From positions 13,460,065 to 13,524,064 of the forward strand of contig CM060113.1 in assembly GCA_030522415.1 (NCBI GenBank): DNA of 64,000 nt, given 5' to 3'. Below the pieces are notes generated by a model. That model had not been told where the DNA came from. It saw only the letters and a program-made list of their open reading frames with translations, and made no database searches. Shown in pieces: positions 1 through 10,192 of the stretch. The first letter of the stretch is position 1, and each line of letters opens with the position of its first letter. Source of the stretch: Channallabes apus. Taxonomy: Eukaryota; Chordata; Actinopteri; Siluriformes; Clariidae. Made by a program: the position numbers and the translations under genes.

Positions 1-1321
1 TGATCGAGTTCTGTGGTGTCAGACGGTGACCTAATCGAAGTTGGTAACTCTGGGAGATTACTGATAAAACTCTGTGTGGTAGTTGATGTGAATGTACGTT
101 TAATACGGTAGCGCGGTGCTGTGCGTACATTATCACTGTGACACACTTGAATTGAGACAAGATAGTGATCTGAGATAATTTCAGACAGTAGAATTGTGAA
201 TAAATTTCTTATACTTAATCCGAAGAATATTATTAAATCTAAAGTGTGACCTGCTTTATGAGTGGGTCCTACTACACACTGATTTACGCCTACGGAGTCC
301 AGTATGGACATAAATGCTGTTCTCAGAGGGTCTTCTGGATTCTCAAAATGAATATTAACATCTCCAGCAATTAACACTTGCAGAATCGTGTTTGCAGAAA
401 CGACTAGGTTTGAGAGGAAGTCTGCAAATTCACTAAGAAATTCAGAATACGGCCCTGGAGGTCTGTAAATTATAATTAGTGGAATCGACTGAGCTGACTT
501 AATACTGTATACTTAAATACACTTACGTTACTATAAAGAATTTCAAATGGATTAAATTTGTGTCCGTGTTTTTGTACGATAGACAGATTATCATTATGAA
601 TAACTGCGACGCCTCCTCCTCTACCAGTTAGCCGAGGCTGGTGTATGTAGCTGTATCCAGGAGGACTAGCTTCATTTAGAGCTACATACTCGTCCTGTTT
701 AATCTAGGTTTCAGTTAAACAGAGTATATCAAACTCCTGATCTGTGATAATTTCATTAACAATAACTGCTTTTTAAGAGATCTAATATTTAACAGTCCTA
801 GCTTCAGATCAGAGGTGCCGGCTGCGCATTCAGTGTGATCCGAGGTTTTTGGTCTTTATGTTAATAAAATTATTAAAACAGACTTTCTGAGTCTTTCTAC
901 ATTTTTGCTTGGCTCAGGGAACAGACACAGTCTCAATAAGGTGAACCCTGAGTGACGACTCTAAGCAGCTAGCAGACGGTTGGTTTAGCCTGTCTGTCTG
1001 CTCCCTGGCCTGGGCTCTGGATTGTCACCGATTAACTAGACCTCTACTGAGACTATGAGCTATACTACAGGAAATGAGAGCAACACCTTCCCGAGTGGCA
1101 TGGACACCGTCTCGCCCTAACAGGCCAGCAGGCAAATCAGGACTCATCAGAACACAAGATCTTTTCCCAATGCTCCACAGTCCATTCTTTATGATACCTA
1201 ACAAATTGAAGGCTTTTTTCCTGATTAACCTCACAGATAAGTTCGTTTCTACTCCACAGTTACACAGTTGTTTAGTCCCAATCCCTTGAGCTCTCTTCAC
1301 ATTGTGCATACCTACTTTCAC
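1..1321 (-). mobile_element. L2/CR1-type LINE remnant (end of ORF1 and start of ORF2)
   Basis: Read on the minus strand, this is a non-LTR retrotransposon that runs off the window at base 1. The block at 1025-1321 encodes a peptide ending in a GRDGVH...REG motif, typical of the SGNH/esterase domain in ORF1 of fish CR1/L2 elements. Downstream, roughly 740-1, comes apurinic-type endonuclease sequence: an LTET block, a GRGGGVAVI block, a YRPPGPYSEF-like block and a GDVNIHFEN block. The W expected after LTET is a stop codon and the frames are interrupted, so the copy is dead. Family assignment rests on recognised motifs only. Confidence 0.7.
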
Positions 1322-1429
1322 TATTAAACATAGTGGTGAGTTCTACCTTTGTTTATTTGACAACTGGATTTCACTAAGTGTTTAAATGATCTCCCAACTT
1401 ACTCATTCAGGATGATTTAATGATGCATT

Positions 1430-1433
<4 letters not shown>

Positions 1434-1493
<60 letters not shown>
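1434..1493. repeat. (TA)n microsatellite
   Basis: Long TA dinucleotide run directly abutting the left end of the Tc1 element. More TA lies beyond the right end, so the transposon appears to have landed inside a TA repeat, its required target. Confidence 0.95.
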
Positions 1494-1496
<3 letters not shown>

Positions 1497-3113
1497 TGGT
1501 GTGAAAAACTATTTGCCCCCTCCTGATTTCTTATTCTTTTGCATGTTTGTCACACAAAATGTTTCTAATCATCAAACACATTTAACTATTAGTCAAAGAT
1601 AACACAAGTAAACACAAAATGCAGTTTTTAAATGAGGGGTTTTATTATTTAGGGAGAAGAAAAAATCAAAACCTACATGGCCCTGTGTGAAAAAGTAATT
1701 GCCCCCTGAACCTAATAATTGGTTGGGCCAGCCTTAGCAGCAATAACTGCAATCAAGCGTTTGCGATAACTTGCAACGAGTCTTTTACAGCGCTCTGGAG
1801 GAATTTTGGCCCACTCATCTTTGCAGAATTGTTGTAATTCAGCTTTATTTGAGGGTTTTCTAGCATGAACCGCCTTTTTAAGGTCATGCCACAACATCTC
1901 AATAGGATTCAGGTCAGGACTTTGACTAGGCCACTCCAAAGTCTTCATTTTGTTTTTCTTCAGCCATTCCGAGGTGGATTTGCTGGTATGTTTTGGGTCA
2001 TTGTCCTGCTGCAGCACCCAAGATCGCTTCAGCTTGAGTTGACAAACAGATGGCCGGACATTCTCCTTCAGGATTTTTTGGTAGACAGTAGAATTCATGG
2101 TTCCATCTATCACAGCAAGCCTTCCAGGTCCTGAAGCAGCAAAACAACCCCAGACCATCACACTACCACCACCATATTTTACTGTTGGTATGATGTTCTT
2201 TTTCTGAAATGCTGTGTTACTTTTACGCCAGATGTAACGGGAAACGCACCTTCCAAAAAGTTCAACTTTTGTCTCGTCGGTCCACAAGTTATTTTCCCAA
2301 AAGTCTTGGCAATCATTGAGATGTTTTTTAGCAAAATTGAGACGAGCCTTAATGTTCTTTTTGCTTAAAAGTGGTTTGCGCCTTGGAAATCTGCCATGCA
2401 GGCCGTTTTTGCCCAGTCTCTTTCTTATGGTGGAGTCGTGAACACTGACCTTAATTGAGGCAAGTGAGGCCTGCAGTTCTTTAGATGTTGTCCTGGGGTC
2501 TTTTGTGGCCTTTCGGATGAGTTGTCTCTGCGCACTTGGGGTAATTTTGGTCGGCCTGCCACTCCTGGGAAGGTTCACCACTGTTCCATGTTTTTGCCAT
2601 TTGTGGATAATGGCTCTCACTGTGGTTCGCTGGAATCCCAAAGCTTTAGAAATGGCTTTATAACCTTTACCAGACTGATAGATCTCAATTACTTTTGTTC
2701 TCATTTGTTCCTGAATTTCTTTGGATCTTGGCATGATGTCTAGCTTTTGAGGTGCTTTTGGTCTACTTCTCTGTGTCAGGTAGCTCCTATTTAAGTGATT
2801 TCTTGATTGAAACAGGTGTGGCAGTAATCAGGCCTGGGGGTGACTACAGAAATTGAACTCAGGTGTGATAAACCACAGTTAAGTTATTTTTTAACAAGGG
2901 GGGCAATCACTTTTTCACACAGGGCCATGTAGATTTGGAGTTTTTTTTCTCCCATAATAACGTAAACCTTCATTTAAAAACTGCATTTTGTGTTCAATTA
3001 TGTTATCTTTGACTAATAGTTAATGGTTTTTGATGAGCAGAAACATTTAAGTGTGACAAACATGCAAAAGAATAAGAAATCAGGAAGCGGGCAAATAGTT
3101 ATTCACACCACTG
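1494..3113 (-). mobile_element. Full-length Tc1/mariner transposon with IR/DR-type inverted repeats
   Basis: A 1620-bp element bounded by TA target duplications at 1492-1493 and 3114-3115. The ends begin CAGTGGTGTGAA on each strand. The terminal inverted repeats are long, about 210 bp (1494 to about 1706, and about 2898 to 3113). Each carries an outer and an inner copy of a ttGCCCCC-type motif, the IR/DR arrangement known from the Sleeping Beauty group. The repeats have diverged somewhat (for example GCCCCCTCC against GCCCGCTTC near the tips). An uninterrupted transposase lies between them on the minus strand. Confidence 0.93.
1712..2734 (-). CDS. Tc1-family transposase, uninterrupted, 340 aa
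   Basis: This is the enzyme that excises and reinserts the surrounding element at TA sites. The ATG is at 2734 and the TAG at 1712-1714; 340 residues is the normal full length for fish Tc1 transposases. Residues 1-120 hold a paired-like double helix-turn-helix for binding the inverted repeats, with a GRP linker (SGRPTK) at about 60. The DDE catalytic core shows all three acidic motifs in order: TDETK, LQQDNDPKHT and SPDLNPIE. There is no stop or frameshift. Whether the protein is active cannot be judged from sequence, but intact copies are uncommon among the many decayed Tc1 relics in this window. Confidence 0.93.
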   Translation of the reverse strand: MPRSKEIQEQMRTKVIEIYQSGKGYKAISKALGFQRTTVRAIIHKWQKHGTVVNLPRSGRPTKITPSAQRQLIRKATKDPRTTSKELQASLASIKVSVHDSTIRKRLGKNGLHGRFPRRKPLLSKKNIKARLNFAKKHLNDCQDFWENNLWTDETKVELFGRCVSRYIWRKSNTAFQKKNIIPTVKYGGGSVMVWGCFAASGPGRLAVIDGTMNSTVYQKILKENVRPSVCQLKLKRSWVLQQDNDPKHTSKSTSEWLKKNKMKTLEWPSQSPDLNPIEMLWHDLKKAVHARKPSNKAELQQFCKDEWAKIPPERCKRLVASYRKRLIAVIAAKAGPTNY

Positions 3114-3509
3114 TATATATTGTAGCCTACTTCAAAGAATTACAATAAACGCATAACCATTTTAATGGCTTGAATGTTTATACAGTAATTAGATTTTACA
3201 AATCCACCACAAAACAAATACTTCATTTTTAATATGCCAATTCTTGACCATTATTTCTATACATTTCCAAAAGATGTATTTAGTTACATGATTATTATAA
3301 TATTTGAAAAAGAAACACGACTGATGCAGAGTTGAAAAGACTAAGACATAAGTAAGTGGTAACAGATTCTGCAAAGATTAGACAAAATAGCATTCCAAAC
3401 ATTTGTAACTTTTTAAATTATCTAAGTAGAGTTCATGCAGGACTGCCAATCACGTGGTAAACCTGGCATGCAATCATACACCCTGCAAAACGATACTCTA
3501 GCGATACTG

Positions 3510-3612
3510 TCAAGTCAAGGACATTTAGAAACAAGTCTACGGTTTGACTCAAATCATGCACATTTTGAAACAAGCCCACTGTTTGTCTCAAGTCATGGAC
3601 ATTTCAAAACAA
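3510..3612. repeat. Short tandem array, about 2.5 units of ~41 bp
   Basis: Three successive blocks share the pattern tcaagtca-gGACATTT-gaAACAAG followed by a cTGTTTG-type tail, with a period of about 41 bp. A single related unit occurs near 5490-5520, in the neighbouring duplicated segment. Confidence 0.7.
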
Positions 3613-4584
3613 AAGAGTAATTTCTATATCTGATTCATTTATTTTCATAACTGCCGTTGTTCATTTGGCTGCTCACGTTAAGGGGTTGTCAACATCTGAT
3701 CCACGCAGGTTTATAATGCTGGATTCCTGGGTTGGAACACATGTTTTAAGGATGCCCTGCTCCTAGGCCATGCGAATGACAAGTGACAAGCCTACCAGCA
3801 AGCCAACACTGCCCATTGATTTTGTAATAGTACAGTTCTAAAAAGCATTTTATTAAAATTTATTCATGTATATGAAAAAATCTTAGATGGTCAAAAGAAC
3901 TGAAAATCACTTGAATTCATTATTGTTCTAGAAAGAATTTTTTTTTTTTAATTGATCAAAATCTATATCAGCAGGGCAAATAAATAAATACATAAAATTA
4001 AGGAATCAGCAAAGAAAATGGCAATTGTGACATTATTTAGGGAAAATAAAAGAATTTCAGTTTTATATTAAAGTAAAATGTATATATTTTTAAATTAAAT
4101 TAAAATTAATTAATTTTTTTATAACAAAATGCTTTCATTGCTCTCATCAAATTCTTGTATTTTTCATGTTTTTAATATTTAGCAAATTACGCTGGGTGTT
4201 TCGATAAAGTGGTGTTCAAAGTCAAATGTATTTTATTACTGAAATTGCTTTCGTGGGTTTTATCTGGCAGCTGCTCTACTCCCAGTACTGCCAAGCATAC
4301 TAACCTACTTTCACCCATGCTGGCAACCGATCGTTACTGTATTTAGTAGAGGATAGAAAAGCGGGGGCACAGAGTGATACATATAGTTAAACACCCTAGT
4401 GTTGTTATGCTTTATATCACCACTTGTGGATGCCTCGTCCAATCAGATTACTCGGTCGGAATTTATTCTTGTATAATAGAATATCAAGCTGCTTAATGAG
4501 CTCAGTACAAAAACATACAATTCTCCATGCAATCTAGCTGAAATGTTAAAATATACTCTAAGTGAGAATAAAACCCCAACAGGC

Positions 4585-4705
4585 AGCATGGCGGCTTAGT
4601 GGTAAGCACTGTCGCCTAGTACCTCCAGGGTCTGATTCCTACCTCTGCGTGCATTGACCCTGTATACAGGATAAAGTGGTAAAGACAACGAGTGAGTGAG
4701 GAAAC
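4585..4705 (+). mobile_element. Internally deleted tRNA-headed SINE
   Basis: The head (GGCGGCTTAGTGGTAAGCACTGTCGCC) and cctccagggtctg block match the SINE at 10193-10573. The sequence then jumps to the 3' tail (ccctgtatacaggataaagtggta) and ends in GAGTGAGTGAG. The middle of the element is missing. Confidence 0.75.
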
Positions 4706-4777
4706 CCAAACACATACAGGGAAATATACAAAATCATTTTATATTGAAGATGATCTTCATAAATTACAATCAGGACA

Positions 4778-5290
4778 TGCATTTTGTTAATGTAATTGGT
4801 GAGCCAATGAGGAAAGAAATGCTGGACTTAAATTTGCTGCTCTGCACTGATCTAATATGCTGATACGTGCCATTATTGTCTTCTTTGTAAGAGAACCATG
4901 TTTCTACTCAGCTCCCCTGTCCTGCTCATTTTTGTGGTTTTCCTGTTCGTAACAAACCTGACACAGCTAATCAGCAGATTAACTGTTGGAGCAGAAAAGT
5001 AGAACAATGCAAACTTAAATACTGTCAAAGCAGAACATGCAGTTAATTGGATAGGTCCTTTTGCTTTTCAGAAAAATCTTATAGCACCTATTTAACTAAA
5101 GAACTGGCTCCATCAATTCTCAAACAACTCATACCATTTTCGACCCAATGTGGCTGATCTTTGCTTTTTGATAAAATTTTACCATAACACAATTGCATTT
5201 TGCACATCATTTGCTCTTTAAAATCTGTGTAAGTAGCATGGTGATACACATCTGCATTGAGAAACGTCAACAATGCACTCATTTAAAAAT
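4778..5290 (-). pseudogene. Decayed Kazal inhibitor exons (partial duplicate)
   Basis: The minus-strand segment at about 5030-5240 aligns with exon 3 of the intact Kazal gene, retaining a TYP-NCMFCFD-like string (around 5020-5065), but the first three cysteines and the PVCGS core are gone. About 210 bp further on, 4778-4822 resembles exon 4 but reaches an early stop and lacks the final cysteine. No counterpart of the signal-peptide exons 1-2 is seen between 5290 and 5370, so the duplication was probably partial. The sequence is clearly not able to encode a Kazal fold. Confidence 0.6.
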
Positions 5291-6024
5291 AAAAATAAGC
5301 ATTTATTTTGGGGTGGATTTTTTTATTATTTTTAGCTAGTAATGCATCTTATTTCTATATATTTATATATGGGGGAAGTAAGCAGGAACAGAGTCTACAA
5401 AGATGAGAAAAAAAGTTTGGCATGCTACTTTGTAAGTTAAAGTTCACAGTTGAAATATCATGCACTCTGCAAAACCTTTAATCCTTACCCGGCAAGTCAC
5501 GCACATTCTGAAACAAAAACACAGCTTCTATATACAAAATCATTCATTTCATAATTGCCCTTTCAGATACTCCCATTATGGGGAGAGAGAGAGAAAAAAA
5601 AAATAATAAAAGTACTTATTTTACTTGGTAAAAACAATGGGTGATATTTTTATTTCTTTTTAGCCACTTGAAAATGGGGAATCCTTTCTGGACAAGGATT
5701 TTATCTGGTTTAGTGGGGACACCATAATCATCTTATAAAACTGATAAAATGAATTTCCAAATCTTAAAGAAAAACATGTGCTGGACAGGTTTGGTCCCAG
5801 AACTCTCAAATGACTGAAGTACAATTGTTAAAGCCACTTAAGGGGGTAAATGTCAATGTTTGAACACAATTCTACACCAAGTCTGGCATACAAATTCACT
5901 TTAATATACAATTGCAAATTAAACAGTGAAAAGAACAAATCTAAAAAATAAAAATTATCTAAAATGATGCACTATAATGCCAGCTCACACATGCAGTGAA
6001 CATTTTAAAAGCTGAAGTGGTTTT

Positions 6025-6070
6025 TCAACATATGCCTTCTTTCATTATGTAAGCGTTGAGCCGATTGTGC
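6025..6070 (-). CDS. Kazal gene exon 4 (last cysteine and stop)
   Basis: The exon follows a long pyrimidine tract and CCTCCAG. It codes HNRLNAYIMKEGIC and a TGA at 6027-6025. The terminal Gly-X-Cys is the normal Kazal C-terminus. An ATTAAA signal on the minus strand (plus-strand TTTAAT near 5900) could serve for polyadenylation. Confidence 0.85.
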
Positions 6071-6864
6071 CTGGAGGGGGAGAAAAAAAAAAAAAAGTTA
6101 GAGTTGATGCATTGCAATAATGCATGCCTTATTTTTGCATTCCATATTAAGGAGTAACTGAAAGAACATTTCTGCCCAGCTCCCTCATACTGCTTTTTTT
6201 TTGTGGCTTCCCATTCACCTGGTACTGTACAACTAATTAGCTGGTTAACTGCTACAGGAGAACAGGATTTGAAAACTAAACTTGCCTATTGTCAAAGCAG
6301 AACATGCACTCGTTCGGATAGGTCTTCCCATTAGACCCACACACAGGGGCATAATTGCGTCTGCATATTGGGAAGACATATTGGTAACAAGTAGCCTGGA
6401 AAAACAAACAGGGATTATGTAACAGCAAAGCCTAGTAGCACACAGATTAGGGGTCAAAATCACTCATCCACCAACCTCTGATTGTACATCACCCACAACA
6501 GCTCCTGTTACACCTAGAGAGCAGTGTTAGCAGTCAGATTATTCAAAAATGTTTACAAGTGTATATGCATCGAAGAGCATGGACAACACAACCTGTGGCT
6601 TTTAAATATATTCTGGTCAAAAATGTAGTTTATACTCTAGATGTACCCTCTGTTTCCTCTTTGTTTGTACCCAGTCCTATTTAAATAACTATCAATATTA
6701 CAGCCTACCAATTACTTAAAATGCATCTTCAGCTTTAGAAAGATCAGAATACCAAGAAAAAGACCAAGCCAACATCAATGGGCTAACCCAGACCTTCATG
6801 TTCTTTAAGATCTAAAAGACTTACCAGCCACAAAGACAAGAAAGAGAATGAACCGCACAAACAT
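6025..6864 (-). CDS. Kazal-type serine protease inhibitor, SPINK-like (4 exons, 77 aa)
   Basis: Joined exons 6825-6864, 6476-6513, 6286-6395 and 6025-6070 (minus strand) encode a small secreted inhibitor. Residues 1 to about 18 (MFVRFILFLVFVA...) form a signal peptide. The mature part has six cysteines at 29, 37, 45, 56, 59 and 77, spaced C-X7-C-X7-C-X10-C-X2-C-X17-C. It also has the NYAPVCGSNGKTYPNEC core, the exact Kazal signature. By family rule the P1 residue, second after Cys2, is Arg39, which predicts inhibition of trypsin-like proteases. Intron phases 1, 0 and 2 and the four-exon layout are those of SPINK genes. Introns 1 and 2 are GT-AG; intron 3 starts with GC. A close decayed copy lies just downstream. 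The specific SPINK orthologue cannot be named. Confidence 0.88.
6286..6395 (-). CDS. Kazal gene exon 3 (five of six cysteines)
   Basis: A 110-nt exon after acceptor TTTTTCCAG. It carries Cys1 to Cys5 and the reactive-site loop C-R-R-N-Y. The donor is AG|GCAAGT, a non-canonical but well-formed GC donor at 6285-6284. Confidence 0.87.
6476..6513 (-). CDS. Kazal gene exon 2 (signal end and propeptide)
   Basis: A 38-nt exon between acceptor CTCTCTAG and donor GTTGGT. It enters in phase 1 and leaves in phase 0, coding VTGAVVGDVQSE after the split glycine. Confidence 0.8.
6825..6864 (-). CDS. Kazal gene exon 1 (signal peptide)
   Basis: The ATG is at 6864-6862 and the exon codes for 13 residues plus one base. 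It ends at a strong donor, G|GTAAGTC (6824 downward). The residues are hydrophobic, as expected for secretion. Confidence 0.85.
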
Positions 6865-6907
6865 GATGAACTCAAATGCTGGAATGTTTCACCTCAGACA
6901 AGAAGAC

Positions 6908-6919
6908 AAAATATATTCA
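6908..6919 (-). promoter_or_regulatory. Possible TATA box of the Kazal gene
   Basis: The minus strand reads GAATATATTTTG about 45 bases upstream of the start codon. This would place the transcription start shortly before the ATG. It is a weak single-motif call. Confidence 0.3.
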
Positions 6920-6924
6920 TAAGA

Positions 6925-7597
6925 AAACCACAAAATAATTTCAGTAATAAAAAAACCACTTGGCACAACTGCATTCTCAGAGCCACAACCTTCCCCCCCC
7001 CCCACATTTTAATGTTTTTCCTGATCCCACCACACCTGATCCAATCATTTAGATAATTAGCATTTTTCCTGAGTTTAATTAGGTGTGTTGAGTCTGAACA
7101 ACGTAAGAACAGGGAGAAAATGTGACCTAATAAATCACACAAAATAAAATACTAATACTTTAGCTACAGGTAGGTTTTCATAGACTGGGTCACAAATGTG
7201 CAGGATATTGGGTTTCCCCCCCAAAAAAACCTACTTTTCCAAAATGCAAAAATATATCATATAAAAAAGGCACTAGAACTCCCAGTGCACCTTCGCCTAC
7301 CACGCACGGCAAAGAGCCTAAGACCGGACCTCCAACATCCCCAGATCCCAATCTGATCAAGATGGAATTTACTGTACAAATAAGACTGATCCACAGAGGC
7401 CCCACCCTACAACCCACAGCACACAAAGTATCCATTGCTAAAGTCCAGATGCCCGACACTATAGCATCCCAGGGGCCCAGGTGGGGCAAGGGAAACCTAC
7501 ATAGTTCTGGGCATAATGTTTTGCATTGTAAATATTTCTCCTATGCTTTCCTCAAAACTCATATATTCCAGCCCAGTTATTTCTTCATCTATACAGT
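6925..7597. other. Upstream flank of Kazal gene, no gene seen
   Basis: No coding signal with recognisable homology on either strand. It holds a C-tract at about 6996-7003. The open frames here are short and have no family features. Confidence 0.5.
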
Positions 7598-7932
7598 ACC
7601 GCTTATCCTGAATACAGGGCCATATCGGCCTGAAGCCTATCTCAGAAGACTTCGGCAGGGCAGGATACATCCTAGACAGGGTGCCACCCATCGCAGCGTG
7701 TGCGCATACATATACACACACACACTATGGACCATTTGGGACCACTAATTAACCTAATCTGCATGTCTTTGAACTGTGGGAGGAAGCCAGAGTACCCAAG
7801 GGAAATCCACCAAGTACAGGAGAACATGCAAACTCCATGTACACAGACCCGAGGCCGGAAATGGAACCCTTGACCCTGAAGGTGCAAAGCCACAGTGTTA
7901 ACTGCTACGCCACCGTACCACCTATCCCAATT
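7598..7932 (-). mobile_element. tRNA-headed SINE, full length but diverged
   Basis: On the minus strand it runs from the tRNA-like head (ggtacggtggcgtagcagttaacactgtggc, near 7932-7902) through the body (GTTTGCATGTTCTCC) to the 3' tail ending in aggataagcgg at 7598. It is the same family as 10193-10573. Confidence 0.85.
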
Positions 7933-7934
7933 AT

Positions 7935-8745
7935 TCACACATTTAAAATTCTGTCACTGGCAGTCACTAGCACTGCTGCTATAATTACAGTACATTCCAG
8001 TAAGATTTTTTTCATATAAAACCCATTATACAACACCAAAATTAATACAGAGAGAAAAGACATATAAAATTAATCAATTACCATAATTTATTTTTATTTA
8101 TTAATTTATTTTATAGCAAAGTACAGTACATGGTAAGATCGGTGCTATTTTATTGACTTCTATCACCTTTTCTATTGTACATGATATATCTTGAAACTTT
8201 CAAACTCTTTGCCTTTCTCAAAATCCATAAGTCGTACGTTTGTCACAATGATGAAATCTCTGGACCCAATGCATTATTTTGATTGTTTGATGAGTAGCTT
8301 CATTGGTTCTTGCCTTATATTCAACAGTAGCAGTCACTAGAGATCTCCTTGCATGGCTTTGTGGTTTTGTGCTACACTTTTGCATGAGACTGTGCCACTA
8401 TCTGTGTGAATGTGAGCAGTTCATAATGTCTCTGAAAGTAATTGTCATTTATAAGTGCACTGTTTATAAGACACCATGCAAAATTGTTCTTAGACCTAAT
8501 AAAAATGTGGTGTCTTGACACTTGTATGTTGTGAGGGTCAATACCACCCATGTGGTCATTGTATCAGCTAATGCATTTTGGTGGTGTCTCTATAGCTTCT
8601 GAGCAAAACCAATTGTTCTCTTATGAATTGCTTCTACACTGTTGGCCTTAATGTGAGATCATTCTTCCATTCTTTCAGCTTTGTATTGTTAACCACATGA
8701 ATTGAGTTTCTTCTTTGTTTTTTATATTTTGGTCCATCCATGTGG
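7935..8745. other. AT-rich interval, no gene recognised
   Basis: Low-complexity A/T stretches at 8080-8115, then unique-looking sequence with no recognisable protein on either strand. Confidence 0.45.
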
Positions 8746-9010
8746 CACGGGGCACATTGCGCGAAAGAGACTCCCCACTCCCAAAAGAGATATACATCCA
8801 TAATTTTATAGCAGTCACTTAAGGGGTCGGGTTGCCAGCTCGATGCCCGATTGTCATTCGCACACTACAGGCAATTTGGAAATGGCAATTAGCACAGTTG
8901 TGTAATTAGCACATGCTTGTTTTTGGTCTGTGGGAAGAAACCAGAGTACCTGGAGGAAATCCATCAAGCACATGGAGAACATGCAAACAGGAATCGAACA
9001 GTATCAGTAC
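8745..9010 (-). mobile_element. Degenerate SINE relic
   Basis: The right part (ctgtgggaagaaaccagagtacctggaggaaat...gagaacatgcaaac) is the recognisable minus-strand body of the SINE family at 10193. The left part is heavily decayed. Confidence 0.6.
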
Positions 9011-9036
9011 TTTCTTCAAATTTTATATGAAATGCT

Positions 9037-9078
9037 TTCATTGTGTAAGTCACCGTCAAGTGTGACTTACACAATGAA
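9037..9078. repeat. Perfect 17-bp inverted repeat with 8-base loop
   Basis: 9037-9053 (TTCATTGTGTAAGTCAC) and 9062-9078 are exact reverse complements separated by eight bases. They could form a cruciform or an RNA hairpin. No known ncRNA is recognised. Confidence 0.85.
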
Positions 9079-9084
9079 GTGAGA

Positions 9085-9275
9085 TGTGACAAGGATCCCA
9101 TTTAATGGGATCATCAGGTCCCACTTCACATAGATTCCACTGTATATATTGCTGTATTTATTACATCTTAGTGCAACTATCTTGTGTTTATTTTTTTGTT
9201 TATTGTTACATTTCTACCAAACTAATTTTGTTGTATCACTACAATGACAATAAAGTCTCTTTATCTTTAATTCAT
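9085..9275 (+). mobile_element. Possible LINE 3' end
   Basis: The stretch ends in acaatgacaataaagtctctttatc, a terminal motif common at the 3' end of fish retroposons. No coding part remains. Confidence 0.3.
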
Positions 9276-9679
9276 CCATACTGATACAGTTGCATATATT
9301 GGTCTGGATGGAGGTCGATCTTTTCATCCACATCCAATTTGTATGTTTGCTGACCTGTAGCTTTGCAGTTGATTCTTCTGGCTGGCCCCTATAACATAAA
9401 GACTCATTTGGCTTCTCTTAATGGACACCTTGGTGAGCAGAGGCTTTTGATTCTTTATTATCAACACTGGAGTGGGTGGGGTGTAACAGGATAACATTGT
9501 TTCTGTGATTATTTGTTTGTGTAATGCACAGTCAATACCCATGATGGCTGCACATAGAATAATTTTTTTCATCCAAATAAAATTTTATATTTAGGACTCA
9601 TTTCATATTATCACAAAGGTTCATATGTATACTAAAAGTATACGGCGTAAGACTATGTACACTTATGGCATCCTCAGCA

Positions 9680-9968
9680 GGGATGTACATCACTCACTCA
9701 CTTGCTTATCCAGGACAGGGTCAAAGGAGGCCTAGAGACAATCCCAGGGGACTGGTGGCACAAGGTGGGATACACCCTGAATGGCACACACATGCTCACA
9801 CTATAGGTAATTTAAAAATGCCAAATAGCTTGTATGTCTTTGGACTGTGGAAGGAAACCCACCAAGTACAGGGAGAATATGCAAAACCCCATGCATACAG
9901 AAGGCATAACTTGACCCACAGCTTGAACCCTTGGCCCTGGAGGTGCGAGGCCACAGTGCTAACCAGTA
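9680..9968 (-). mobile_element. Degenerate tRNA-headed SINE
   Basis: Minus-strand copy. The head is near 9968-9925 (ggttagcactgtggcctcgcacctccagggcc), the middle has atgcatggggttttgcat, and the tail ends in cactcactcact at about 9690. Confidence 0.75.
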
Positions 9969-10192
9969 CAAGAGAGAGAGAAAGGGAGATGCTGCATTCC
10001 GAATAGCAAGTAGTTCATGAAAATACCATTTATAGACATGAAAATTTTCCCATAATTCATTGCACCTCGGTGGAGTGTGAAAAAAATGGAGCTCAAAATG
10101 GTATTTATATATTATTAGCATTATTTTAAAGGATGATATCATGATACAATAATATGATAAAATACAAATTTGTCAGTAATATAATACTTTAA

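Larger units (their letters stand above)
3340..6400. repeat. Diverged tandem segmental duplication carrying Kazal exons
   Basis: Segment A (about 3340-5290) and segment B (about 5370-6400) share ordered blocks. Examples are GTAAGtGGtAACAGAtTCTgCAAAGAT near 3353 against 5377, the tgcaaaac...caagtca block at 3484 against 5468, CAGCTCCC...TGTGG near 4911 against 6178, and TGTCAAAGCAGAACATGCA near 5025 against 6291. Segment A is about 1 kb longer, partly from a SINE fragment at 4585-4705. Segment B holds the last two exons of the intact Kazal gene; segment A holds decayed versions. Confidence 0.65.

Noticed and set aside
1025..1321. 98-codon minus-strand frame as a host gene
   Set aside because: It encodes the end of the LINE ORF1 esterase-like domain and belongs to the retrotransposon.
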